A stretch of DNA of 5,793 nt, taken from CAYOFK01 sp964403185 (GTDB lineage Bacteria; Bacteroidota; Bacteroidia; Bacteroidales; VadinHA17). The notes under the pieces are model-generated. The model was not told the origin of the DNA. It was given only the letters and a program-made list of their open reading frames with translations, and ran no database searches. Numbering within the stretch: the stretch's first letter is position 1; each line of letters begins with the position of its first letter. A program made the translations under genes and the position numbers. Below are positions 1-5,793 of this stretch, piece by piece. Where the stretch lies: positions 1-5,793 of the forward strand of contig CAYOFK010000168.1 of the NCBI GenBank assembly GCA_964403185.1. The letters are read 5' to 3'.

Positions 1-670
1 GTCCGAACATCATGGTGGCAGAGGTGGGAAGGTTCAGTTTATGCGCTTCCCGCATGACATCCAGCCATTGCTGCGACGATGCCTTTGCCGGAGAAACGAT
101 CTTCCTGACCCGGTCGCATAAGATCTCGGCTCCGGCTCCGGGCAGGCTGTCGAGCCCGGCCTCAACCAGAGCTTCAAGAATTTCCTTAAAGCCGGTTTTT
201 TCAATCCGTGCCAGGTGTACAATTTCAGGAGGACCCAGGGCATGCAACTTCAGGGCCGGAAACAGATGCTTAAGATCGCGGAACAAACCGGTATAAAAAT
301 CCAGTTTGAGCCTGGGATGCAATCCCCCCTGCAGTAAAATTTGTTCACCGCCCCTGTCAAAAAGTTCCTGTATTTTGACTTTATATTCATCCATGGTAGT
401 GATGTACACCCCCCCCTCTGCAGGGTTTTTATAGAAATTGCAGAATTTACATTGTGAAAAACAAGCATTGGTTATATTCACATTGCGATCAATCAGCCAG
501 GTGACTTTATTAACCGGCGCCAGGAGATTCCTGAGGGTATGTGCCAGGCTGGTCAATTCCTGGGTGGGTGCATTTTCATATAGGAACAGTCCCTCATCTG
601 CATCCAGAAATTCAAGCGATAATGCTTTTTCATATAGTGATAAGAAGTCCATTATTTTATATTCGGGCAT
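1..670 (-). CDS. mqnC: Cyclic dehypoxanthine futalosine synthase MqnC, N-terminal 223 residues (3' end cut by window edge)
   Basis: Radical-SAM enzyme of the futalosine route to menaquinone; the family converts dehypoxanthine futalosine to its cyclic form in the cytoplasm using a [4Fe-4S] cluster and SAM. Translating the reverse complement gives an uninterrupted frame from the ATG at 670 to the window edge. The cluster motif CxxxCxxC is C70, C74 and C77 (bases 440-463), followed by FCNFYK. Further family hallmarks are ILLQGGLHP (111-119), LHALGPPEI (142-150), LPGAGAEIL (176-184) and SATMMFG (217-223). LQGG and GPPEI favour MqnC over its paralogue MqnE, which has a different stretch there. Family members are about 350-370 residues, so roughly 130-150 C-terminal residues lie outside. 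The start is uncertain: Met1 (670) has no Shine-Dalgarno, and Met7 (652) fits a candidate -7 box better. A G8 run lies in codons 85-88. It is divergent from the aminopeptidase gene. No other mqn gene is visible here. Confidence 0.93.
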   Translation of the reverse strand, partial: MPEYKIMDFLSLYEKALSLEFLDADEGLFLYENAPTQELTSLAHTLRNLLAPVNKVTWLIDRNVNITNACFSQCKFCNFYKNPAEGGVYITTMDEYKVKIQELFDRGGEQILLQGGLHPRLKLDFYTGLFRDLKHLFPALKLHALGPPEIVHLARIEKTGFKEILEALVEAGLDSLPGAGAEILCDRVRKIVSPAKASSQQWLDVMREAHKLNLPTSATMMFG

Positions 671-671
671 A

Positions 672-679
672 CAAAAATA
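672..679 (-). promoter_or_regulatory. Candidate -7 box (TATTTTTG) for mqnC
   Basis: On the minus strand this reads TATTTTTG, matching the TAnnTTTG -7 consensus known for the Bacteroides primary sigma factor. It ends one base before the ATG at 670, so transcription from it would start inside the first few codons and translation would begin at the ATG at 652 (Met7). I see no TTTG -33 box at the usual distance. The A/T-rich context makes a chance match possible. Confidence 0.3.
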
Positions 680-718
680 ATACTCTCAGGGGAACAGCCG
701 GTCCATCTTAAAATTTAT

Positions 719-726
719 TACCTTTG
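719..726 (+). promoter_or_regulatory. Candidate -7 box (TACCTTTG) for the aminopeptidase-pdxA unit
   Basis: TACCTTTG matches the Bacteroides-type TAnnTTTG -7 element and lies 22 bases before the ATG at 749. Expected transcription start is near 733, leaving a leader of about 16 A/T-rich bases without a Shine-Dalgarno. A -33 TTTG is not evident around 695-702, so the call rests on one half of the promoter plus its position in a 78-bp divergent gap. Confidence 0.4.
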
Positions 727-748
727 GGAAATATTATTTTCATAACAG

Positions 749-2179
749 ATGCATATAGGAATCACTAATCAAATATCAGAAAATCAGACTGTTATATATC
801 TGATTAAGAAAGACACAGGCCTGGCTAACATTCCCCTTACAGACGATCAGAAGAGCTACATTAAAACCTGCATCAGGAATGATCAGACCCAGGTTTTTAT
901 AAATGAATACAACAGGTGGGTCTGTATCCAGGTGCAGGATCCGGAAAAGGATGGAAATGCCGGACTGGAATCTTTACGCATTGCCGGGCATAAACTTCAC
1001 AGGCATATTGTCAGTCAAAAAATTGAAGCGGTCCAGCTTGTAGATAAATCATCCGTTCCGGGTGGAATTTTAGCACTTGCCGAAGGACTGGCATTAAGTA
1101 ATTATCAATTCCTGAAATACATTAATAAGGCAGATAAAAGGAGGCATTCTCTTAACCGGATTGACGTATATGGCAGCGCTTTTAAGGAAGAGGTTGCATA
1201 CCTGAAAAATGTGATTGAAGGTGTTTACTTTGCCCGGAACCTTATCAACGAACCTCTTTCGTATCTCACTGCAGAAAAGCTTTCGGAGGAAATTGCAGCT
1301 AAGGGTGAGGCGGCAGGTTTTAAAGTGGAGGTATATCACAAACAAAAGATCAAATCTCTGAAAATGGGTGGTTTACTTGCGGTAAACCGTGGCAGTGTTG
1401 ACCCTCCCACCTTTTCTGTATTGGAATGGAAGCCTGAGAATGCCATCAATAAAAAACCGCTTGTTCTTGTTGGAAAGGGGATTGTGTTTGATACCGGAGG
1501 GTTGAGCCTGAAGCCAACGAAAGACAGTATGGATTATATGAAATCTGATATGAGTGGCGCTGCAGCTGTTGCGGGAGTGTTGTATGCCATTTCCAGATCA
1601 AACATTCCGGTGCACACTGTGGGGCTTATACCGGCTACGGATAACCGGCCTCATGGAAATGCATATACTCCGGGTGATATAGTGCATATGGGAAATGGCA
1701 TGACCGTTGAAGTTCTTAATACGGATGCCGAGGGCAGGATGATCCTTGCGGAAGCCCTGCATTATGCAAAAAATTATGATCCGGCCCTGGTTATTGATAT
1801 TGCCACATTAACCGGTGCGGCGGCATCTGCCATTGGCAAATATGGTATGGTAGGTATGGGAAATGCAGGTCCAGAGATTTTTATGTGTCTTAAAGAATCG
1901 GCCGATAAAGTCAGTGAAAGGATCGTGGAATTCCCTTTCTGGGATGAGTATAAGGATCTTTTGAAATCCACAATTGCAGACATTAAGAATATTGGAGGGA
2001 AGGAAGCAGGGGCGGTCACTGCAGGAAAATTCCTGGAGTACTTTACCGACTACCCATACATTCATCTTGATATAGCAGGGCCGGCATTTGTTCAGAAGGA
2101 ATATGATTACCACGGCATTGGCGGAACCGGATACGGCATCCGAAGCTTGTTTGAGTTTATCAGAAACTGCAAACTGTGA
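749..2179 (+). CDS. M17 family leucyl aminopeptidase (PepA-like), cytosolic
   Basis: Removes N-terminal residues from peptides with a two-metal (Zn/Mn) centre; M17 enzymes are usually cytosolic hexamers. The 476 residues show a divergent N-terminal domain (about 1-150) and a conserved catalytic domain (about 160-476). All the residues expected from E. coli PepA are present: metal ligands K243, D248, D267, D326 and E328, and catalytic K255 and R330. They lie in VGKGIVFDTGGLSLKP and the signature NTDAEGRMILAEAL (324-337). The C-terminus carries DIAGPAF and GTGYGIRSL. No signal peptide or membrane segment is seen. The start is fixed, because an in-frame TAA at 743-745 precedes the ATG by one codon and the next Met is far inside (residue 206). 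pdxA follows after 24 bp, probably on the same transcript. PepA and PepB cannot be told apart with certainty, so no symbol is given; length is a little below PepA's 503. Confidence 0.96.
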   Translation: MHIGITNQISENQTVIYLIKKDTGLANIPLTDDQKSYIKTCIRNDQTQVFINEYNRWVCIQVQDPEKDGNAGLESLRIAGHKLHRHIVSQKIEAVQLVDKSSVPGGILALAEGLALSNYQFLKYINKADKRRHSLNRIDVYGSAFKEEVAYLKNVIEGVYFARNLINEPLSYLTAEKLSEEIAAKGEAAGFKVEVYHKQKIKSLKMGGLLAVNRGSVDPPTFSVLEWKPENAINKKPLVLVGKGIVFDTGGLSLKPTKDSMDYMKSDMSGAAAVAGVLYAISRSNIPVHTVGLIPATDNRPHGNAYTPGDIVHMGNGMTVEVLNTDAEGRMILAEALHYAKNYDPALVIDIATLTGAAASAIGKYGMVGMGNAGPEIFMCLKESADKVSERIVEFPFWDEYKDLLKSTIADIKNIGGKEAGAVTAGKFLEYFTDYPYIHLDIAGPAFVQKEYDYHGIGGTGYGIRSLFEFIRNCKL

Positions 2180-2203
2180 TCCGTTTTCAAATGACTACAT
2201 TCT

Positions 2204-3280
2204 ATGCAACAAAATACAACGATGAACTCAGATAAAATCAGGATAGGTATCACACAGGGAGACATTAACGGTGTGAGTTATGAAGTGATTATAAAGTCCC
2301 TGATGGACAACAGGATCTTCAATTCCTGCACCATCCTTGTGTATGGATCTCCAAAAGTGGCCGCCTACCACCGGAAAGTATTGAACCTGGATAATTTCAG
2401 TTTCAATAGTATAAAATCGGCCACCGAGGCCAACGACAAACGTCCAAATATCGTGAATTGCCTGGATGATGATATCCGGGTGGAGCTTGGAAAATCGACT
2501 GATATTGCCGGTAAAGCATCAATCAAATGCCTTGAAGATGCGGTCAGGGACCTTAAAGATGGCAAGATTGATGTACTTGTTACAGCTCCTGTTGACAAGC
2601 ATAATATTCAGTCTGATCAATTCAGGTTCCCGGGACATACTGAATACCTGGAATCGGTGTTTGAATCTGAACAAGGTTCCCTGATGTTAATGGTCAGTGA
2701 ATCCTTCCGGATTGGGGTTGTCACAGGACATGTCTCTTTTTCGGAGATCCATGATCTTATAACGGAAGACCGGATTTTGAATAAGTTGCGGATCCTGGAC
2801 CAATCCCTCAAAGTTGATTTTGGGATAAGAAAACCAAATATTGCTGTTTTAGGCCTGAATCCGCATGCCGGTGATCTGGGATTGATTGGTAAGGAGGAGC
2901 AGGAAGTTATCAGTCCTGCTATTGACAAAGCACGGGATGAGGGCATCATGGCCCTGGGACCTTTTCCGGCCGATGGATTTTTTGGTGCTCTCAGTCAGCA
3001 AAAATTTGATGGCGTTCTTGCGATGTACCACGACCAGGGACTCATTCCGTTTAAAACCCTGGCTTTTCAGGATGGCGTCAATTATACGGCCGGATTGTCA
3101 ATAGTGCGTACAGCGCCCGTACATGGAACGGCTTATGACATTACCGGAAAAGATCAGGCATGCTTTGGCTCAATCAGGAATGCCCTGTACCTGGCTGTTG
3201 ACATTTATAAAAAGCGGCAATTGAATGATGAACTAACAGCACATCCACTGGCCCACCATGATGTGAATAATGATGCCTGA
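2204..3280 (+). CDS. pdxA: 4-hydroxythreonine-4-phosphate dehydrogenase PdxA
   Basis: NAD(P)-dependent oxidation and decarboxylation of 4-phosphohydroxy-L-threonine to 3-amino-2-oxopropyl phosphate, which PdxJ condenses with deoxyxylulose phosphate in pyridoxal-phosphate synthesis. The 358 residues cover the whole family. Metal-binding histidines match E. coli H166, H211 and H266 in spacing: H176 (VTGH), H221 (LNPHAGD) and H276 (AMYHDQG). Substrate-binding PGHTE (143-147) and VTAPVDKHN (126-134) are present, as is the C-terminal VRTAPVHGTAYDITGK (301-316). The N-terminal loop is TQGDINGVSYEV rather than the proteobacterial TMGDPAGIGPEI; this is the Bacteroidota form as I recall it, with Ser25 where Gly is usual. 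Two starts are possible: ATG 2204, and ATG 2222 (Met7), which leaves a tail of more typical length; neither has a Shine-Dalgarno. There is no promoter-like box in the 24-bp gap upstream, so co-transcription with the aminopeptidase gene is inferred. Confidence 0.96.
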   Translation: MQQNTTMNSDKIRIGITQGDINGVSYEVIIKSLMDNRIFNSCTILVYGSPKVAAYHRKVLNLDNFSFNSIKSATEANDKRPNIVNCLDDDIRVELGKSTDIAGKASIKCLEDAVRDLKDGKIDVLVTAPVDKHNIQSDQFRFPGHTEYLESVFESEQGSLMLMVSESFRIGVVTGHVSFSEIHDLITEDRILNKLRILDQSLKVDFGIRKPNIAVLGLNPHAGDLGLIGKEEQEVISPAIDKARDEGIMALGPFPADGFFGALSQQKFDGVLAMYHDQGLIPFKTLAFQDGVNYTAGLSIVRTAPVHGTAYDITGKDQACFGSIRNALYLAVDIYKKRQLNDELTAHPLAHHDVNNDA

Positions 3281-3391
3281 CCGGTTGCAGGTTTGAGCCC
3301 GTTTTCAGTTCAGCATGTTCCACTGTTATAAAACATACCGACCCCCGATGGTTTATGATGAATATTATCATCTACAGGCCTTATTTATTAT

Positions 3392-3399
3392 TAATTTTG
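3392..3399 (+). promoter_or_regulatory. Candidate -7 box (TAATTTTG) for maeB
   Basis: TAATTTTG fits the Bacteroides TAnnTTTG -7 consensus and ends 25 bases before the ATG at 3425, giving an expected leader of roughly 19 bases with no Shine-Dalgarno. It lies in the 144-bp gap after pdxA (3281-3424), which suggests maeB has its own promoter. I found no clear -33 TTTG near 3370. A weak A/T-rich inverted repeat, GATGA/TCATC (3357-3361 and 3368-3372), lies just upstream where a -33 contact or operator might be. No convincing pdxA terminator is seen in this gap. Confidence 0.4.
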
Positions 3400-3424
3400 T
3401 CTGTACTTACCAATACTCATTAAC

Positions 3425-5707
3425 ATGATGTCGAAAATTAAGAAAAAAGTGGCCCTTGATTACCATTCCACCGGCCGGCCGGGAAAAGTGGAAGTGGTCC
3501 CCACCAAACCCTATTTGACGCAATACGATCTTTCCTTAGCCTATACCCCGGGAGTGGCAGTTCCCTGCCTTGAAATTTATGACAATGCCGAAGAAGCCTA
3601 TAAATATACAGCAAAAGGGAACCTGGTTGCTGTGGTTTCAAATGGTACGGCTGTTCTTGGATTGGGAAACATTGGAGCGGTAGCCGGTAAACCTGTAATG
3701 GAGGGGAAGGGCCTGCTGTTTAAGGTTTTTGCCGATATTGATGTTTTTGATATTGAAGTGGATGCCACTGATGTTGACAAAGTGGTTGAGATCGTTAAGG
3801 CCATTTCACCAACATTCGGAGGGATCAATCTTGAAGATATTAAAGCCCCTGAATGCTTTGAAATTGAGAACAAGCTCATTAAGGAACTGAACATTCCGGT
3901 CTTTCACGATGACCAACATGGTACAGCCATCATTTCAGGGGCCGGACTCCTTAATGCATTGGAGATCAGCGGAAAAAAAATTGGAGATTTAAAATTAGTG
4001 GTGAATGGCGCCGGGGCTTCAGCCATTGCCTGTACGCGCTTTTATCATTTCCTGGGTGTAAAGCCGGAAAACACCGTTCTGTTAGACAGCAAGGGTGCTC
4101 TGAATACTAAGCGTAAGGATTTGAATGCGATAAAGCAGCAATTTGTCACAGACCGGAATATAGACACACTTGAGGAAGCCATGAAAGGCGCAGATCTTTT
4201 TTTGGGATTGTCAAAAGCCGGCCTGGTAACAAAAAAAATGGTGGCTTCCATGGCATCTGATCCTATTGTATTTGCAATGGCCAATCCCGATCCTGAGATA
4301 AGCTATGAAGATGCTATGTCGGCAAGGGACGATGTTATTTTTGCAACCGGACGGTCGGATTACCCAAACCAGATTAACAATGTCCTGGGATTTCCATTCA
4401 TCTTCAGGGGGGCATTGGATGTCAGAGCCACCACGATCAATGAAGAGATGAAAGTGGCTGCAGCCATGGCCCTTGCCGAACTGGCAAAAGAACCGGTACC
4501 GGATTATGTAAACCAGGCCTATAATGTTAAAAACCTGGTTTTTGGAAGGGAATACCTGATCCCTAAACCTATGGACAGGCGATTGATCACCAGGGTGGCT
4601 GTAGCAGTAGCAAAGGCTGCCATTGATTCAGGTGTGGCAAAACATCCAATAAAAAACTGGGATGCCTATGCAGAAGCGCTGAATAAACGCCTTGGATACG
4701 ATGATAAGGTGCTGAGTTTCATCCGTTCAAAGGCAAAGCAGAATCCAAAAAAAGTGGTTTATGCTGAAGCAGAAAATCTCACCGTGCTTAAGGCGGCCCA
4801 GGAGGTTATTTATGCCGGTATTGCGAAACCGATTTTACTTGGCAATAAACAAAACATCACAAAACTGATAGAGGATAACGGACTGGAGCTGCAAAATATT
4901 TTGATTGTTGATCCCCGGAACCCCAAAGAGACCAGAAAACTGCGCAAGTTCGCGGAGATCTATTACGAAAAGCGAAAACGAAAAGGGATCACTGTTGAAG
5001 ACGCCTATGAGAAAGTAACCAACAGAGATCATTTCGGCGTGATGATGGTTGAAACCGGTGAAGCAGATGCCTTTATTTCGGGGATGACCAGGAAATATGC
5101 CGATTCCATCAGACCGGCACTTGAAATTGTTGGCACTACCAGTGACCTTCATCTTGCAGGTATGTATTTGCTGATTACCAAAAAGGGGCCATTTTTCTTT
5201 GCAGACACCACTGTAAACATCAATCCTACTTCCGAACAATTGGTCAAAACAGCCATTATGGCTGCCCGGGAGGTGAAAAGGTTTGATATAGAACCCCGTA
5301 TCGCCCTGGTTTCCTATTCAAATTTCGGGGCATCCAAAGATAAAAGCCCGCAAAAAGTGAGGGAAGCGGTTGAACTTTTGCACAGGGATTATCCTGATTT
5401 GATTGTTGATGGTGAGATGCAGGCTAATTTTGCTTTAAATAAGGACTTAAGAAACCGTCTTTTCCCATTCACCAGGCTTGCAAATAAGGATGTAAACACA
5501 TTGATTTTTCCTTCATTGAATTCCGGCAACATTGCCTATAAAATGATGCAGCAGATTGGTGGGGCGCAGGTGATCGGGCCAATACTGCTGGGAATCAGCA
5601 AACCCATTCACATCATTCAGATTGAAAGTTCAGTGAGGGAGATCGTTGATATGACTACCATAGCAGTGATTGATGCCCAGTGTATGGAGGAAAATGGATG
5701 TGATTAG
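3425..5707 (+). CDS. maeB: NADP-dependent malic enzyme MaeB, fused to a phosphotransacetylase-like domain
   Basis: Oxidative decarboxylation of malate to pyruvate and CO2 with reduction of NADP, supplying NADPH and pyruvate in the cytoplasm. At 760 residues it is the full two-domain MaeB. The malic-enzyme part (about 1-425) has the catalytic Tyr40 in SLAYTPGVA, Lys95 in MEGKGLLFK, metal ligands E137, D138 and D163 (NLEDIKAPECFEIE, HDDQHGTAI), the dinucleotide loop NGAGASA (194-200) and ATGRSDYPNQINN (307-319). The C-terminal part (about 430-760) resembles phosphotransacetylase, with SIRPALEIVGT (561-571) and an altered SYSNFGA (630-636) where Pta enzymes have SYST; in E. coli MaeB this domain is regulatory, sensing acetyl-CoA, so I infer no transacetylase activity. 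ATG codons at 3425 and 3428 are tandem; either may start. NADP preference is assigned by family, not proved from the sequence. Confidence 0.97.
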   Translation: MMSKIKKKVALDYHSTGRPGKVEVVPTKPYLTQYDLSLAYTPGVAVPCLEIYDNAEEAYKYTAKGNLVAVVSNGTAVLGLGNIGAVAGKPVMEGKGLLFKVFADIDVFDIEVDATDVDKVVEIVKAISPTFGGINLEDIKAPECFEIENKLIKELNIPVFHDDQHGTAIISGAGLLNALEISGKKIGDLKLVVNGAGASAIACTRFYHFLGVKPENTVLLDSKGALNTKRKDLNAIKQQFVTDRNIDTLEEAMKGADLFLGLSKAGLVTKKMVASMASDPIVFAMANPDPEISYEDAMSARDDVIFATGRSDYPNQINNVLGFPFIFRGALDVRATTINEEMKVAAAMALAELAKEPVPDYVNQAYNVKNLVFGREYLIPKPMDRRLITRVAVAVAKAAIDSGVAKHPIKNWDAYAEALNKRLGYDDKVLSFIRSKAKQNPKKVVYAEAENLTVLKAAQEVIYAGIAKPILLGNKQNITKLIEDNGLELQNILIVDPRNPKETRKLRKFAEIYYEKRKRKGITVEDAYEKVTNRDHFGVMMVETGEADAFISGMTRKYADSIRPALEIVGTTSDLHLAGMYLLITKKGPFFFADTTVNINPTSEQLVKTAIMAAREVKRFDIEPRIALVSYSNFGASKDKSPQKVREAVELLHRDYPDLIVDGEMQANFALNKDLRNRLFPFTRLANKDVNTLIFPSLNSGNIAYKMMQQIGGAQVIGPILLGISKPIHIIQIESSVREIVDMTTIAVIDAQCMEENGCD

Positions 5708-5741
5708 GGACCAGGTGCAGGTTGGAAGTGATTTTGTGTGT

Positions 5742-5766
5742 GGAGTGTTTGTTTTCAAACCACCCC
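5742..5766 (+). terminator. Weak imperfect hairpin after maeB, possible terminator
   Basis: GTTTG and CAAAC (5747-5751, 5756-5760) flank a TTTT loop. The stem can be extended outward by T-A, G-C, one A/C mismatch and two G-C pairs if C5761 is bulged. It lies 34 bases after the maeB stop. No T-run follows; the next bases are C-rich, so it is not a standard intrinsic terminator. Confidence 0.22.
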
Positions 5767-5793
5767 GTCTCCCTCCCTGCGGTCAGGATCCAC
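5757..5793. other. C-rich intergenic tail, possible edge of a dispersed Bacteroidota intergenic repeat
   Basis: The last 37 bases are abruptly C-rich (CCACCCCGTCTCCCTCCC, then GCGGTC), unlike the A/T-rich gaps elsewhere in the window. From memory, CACCCCGTC-type segments recur between genes in many Bacteroidota genomes, usually with a complementary GGAGGGG part nearby. Only the left edge would be inside this window, and no second copy is present here, so the repeat identity is inference. Confidence 0.25.

Noticed and set aside
12..296. 94-codon open frame on the plus strand
   Set aside because: It is antisense to mqnC, whose minus-strand frame has clear family motifs throughout; the forward translation resembles nothing and has low-complexity Arg/Ser/Cys content typical of a shadow frame.
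1..670. MqnE (aminofutalosine synthase) as an alternative name for the radical-SAM gene
   Set aside because: The LQGG, GPPEI and LPGAGAEIL stretches and FYK after the cluster cysteines fit MqnC better than MqnE.
2617..2949. 110-codon open frame on the minus strand
   Set aside because: It is antisense to the catalytic core of pdxA, which is fully conserved in the forward frame.
3284..3297. GGTTGCAGGTTTGA just after the pdxA stop resembles GGTGCAGGTTGGA (5714-5726) just after the maeB stop
   Set aside because: The match is short and gapped and not part of a visible hairpin. Two copies of this length with mismatches are not enough to call a repeat.
3333..3357. Possible stem CATA-CC/GG-TATG between pdxA and maeB, considered as a terminator
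   Set aside because: Only six pairs with a two-base bulge and a ten-base loop, and no T-run follows.
3471..3482. Perfect 12-base palindrome CCGGCCGGCCGG
   Set aside because: It encodes the conserved Thr-Gly-Arg-Pro-Gly of the MaeB N-terminus. Codon choice explains it and there is no second copy in the window.
4835..5239. 134-codon open frame on the minus strand
   Set aside because: It lies wholly inside the conserved phosphotransacetylase-like part of maeB, has Cys-rich antisense composition and no recognisable domain or leader.
1..5793. A new defence, mobile or biosynthetic system
   Set aside because: All four genes are recognisable housekeeping enzymes with intact motifs, and the gaps are 24 to 144 bp. 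There is no unassigned gene that could carry a new system.

Overview
The window reads as an ordinary stretch of chromosome from a member of the Bacteroidota, probably an environmental or anaerobic relative of the Bacteroidales. The evidence is the protein sequences (the PdxA N-terminus TQGDINGVSYEV and a MaeB N-terminus of the type I associate with this phylum), the lack of Shine-Dalgarno sequences before any gene, A/T-rich leaders, and TAnnTTTG boxes of the kind known as the -7 element of the primary sigma factor in Bacteroides. This placement rests on recognition, not on a database search.

Layout: bases 1-670 hold the N-terminal 223 codons of mqnC on the minus strand, cut by the window edge. 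It encodes a radical-SAM enzyme of the futalosine menaquinone pathway and appears on no simple forward ORF because it runs off the left end. A 78-bp divergent gap (671-748) separates it from a plus-strand M17 leucyl aminopeptidase (749-2179), followed 24 bp later by pdxA (2204-3280) of vitamin B6 synthesis; these two are probably co-transcribed. After a 144-bp gap with its own candidate promoter comes maeB (3425-5707), a 760-residue NADP-type malic enzyme fused to a phosphotransacetylase-like domain. The last 86 bp are non-coding and end in a C-rich segment that may be the edge of a dispersed intergenic repeat.

The four genes are housekeeping: MqnC for the respiratory quinone, the aminopeptidase for peptide turnover, PdxA for pyridoxal phosphate, and MaeB for pyruvate and reducing power from malate. 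They share no obvious pathway. All catalytic motifs I checked are intact. I see no mobile element, CRISPR array, tRNA, rRNA, or defence or secretion system, and no new system. The points worth a second look are small: a G8 tract inside mqnC, the start-codon and promoter geometry, the PdxA N-terminal variation and the C-rich tail.
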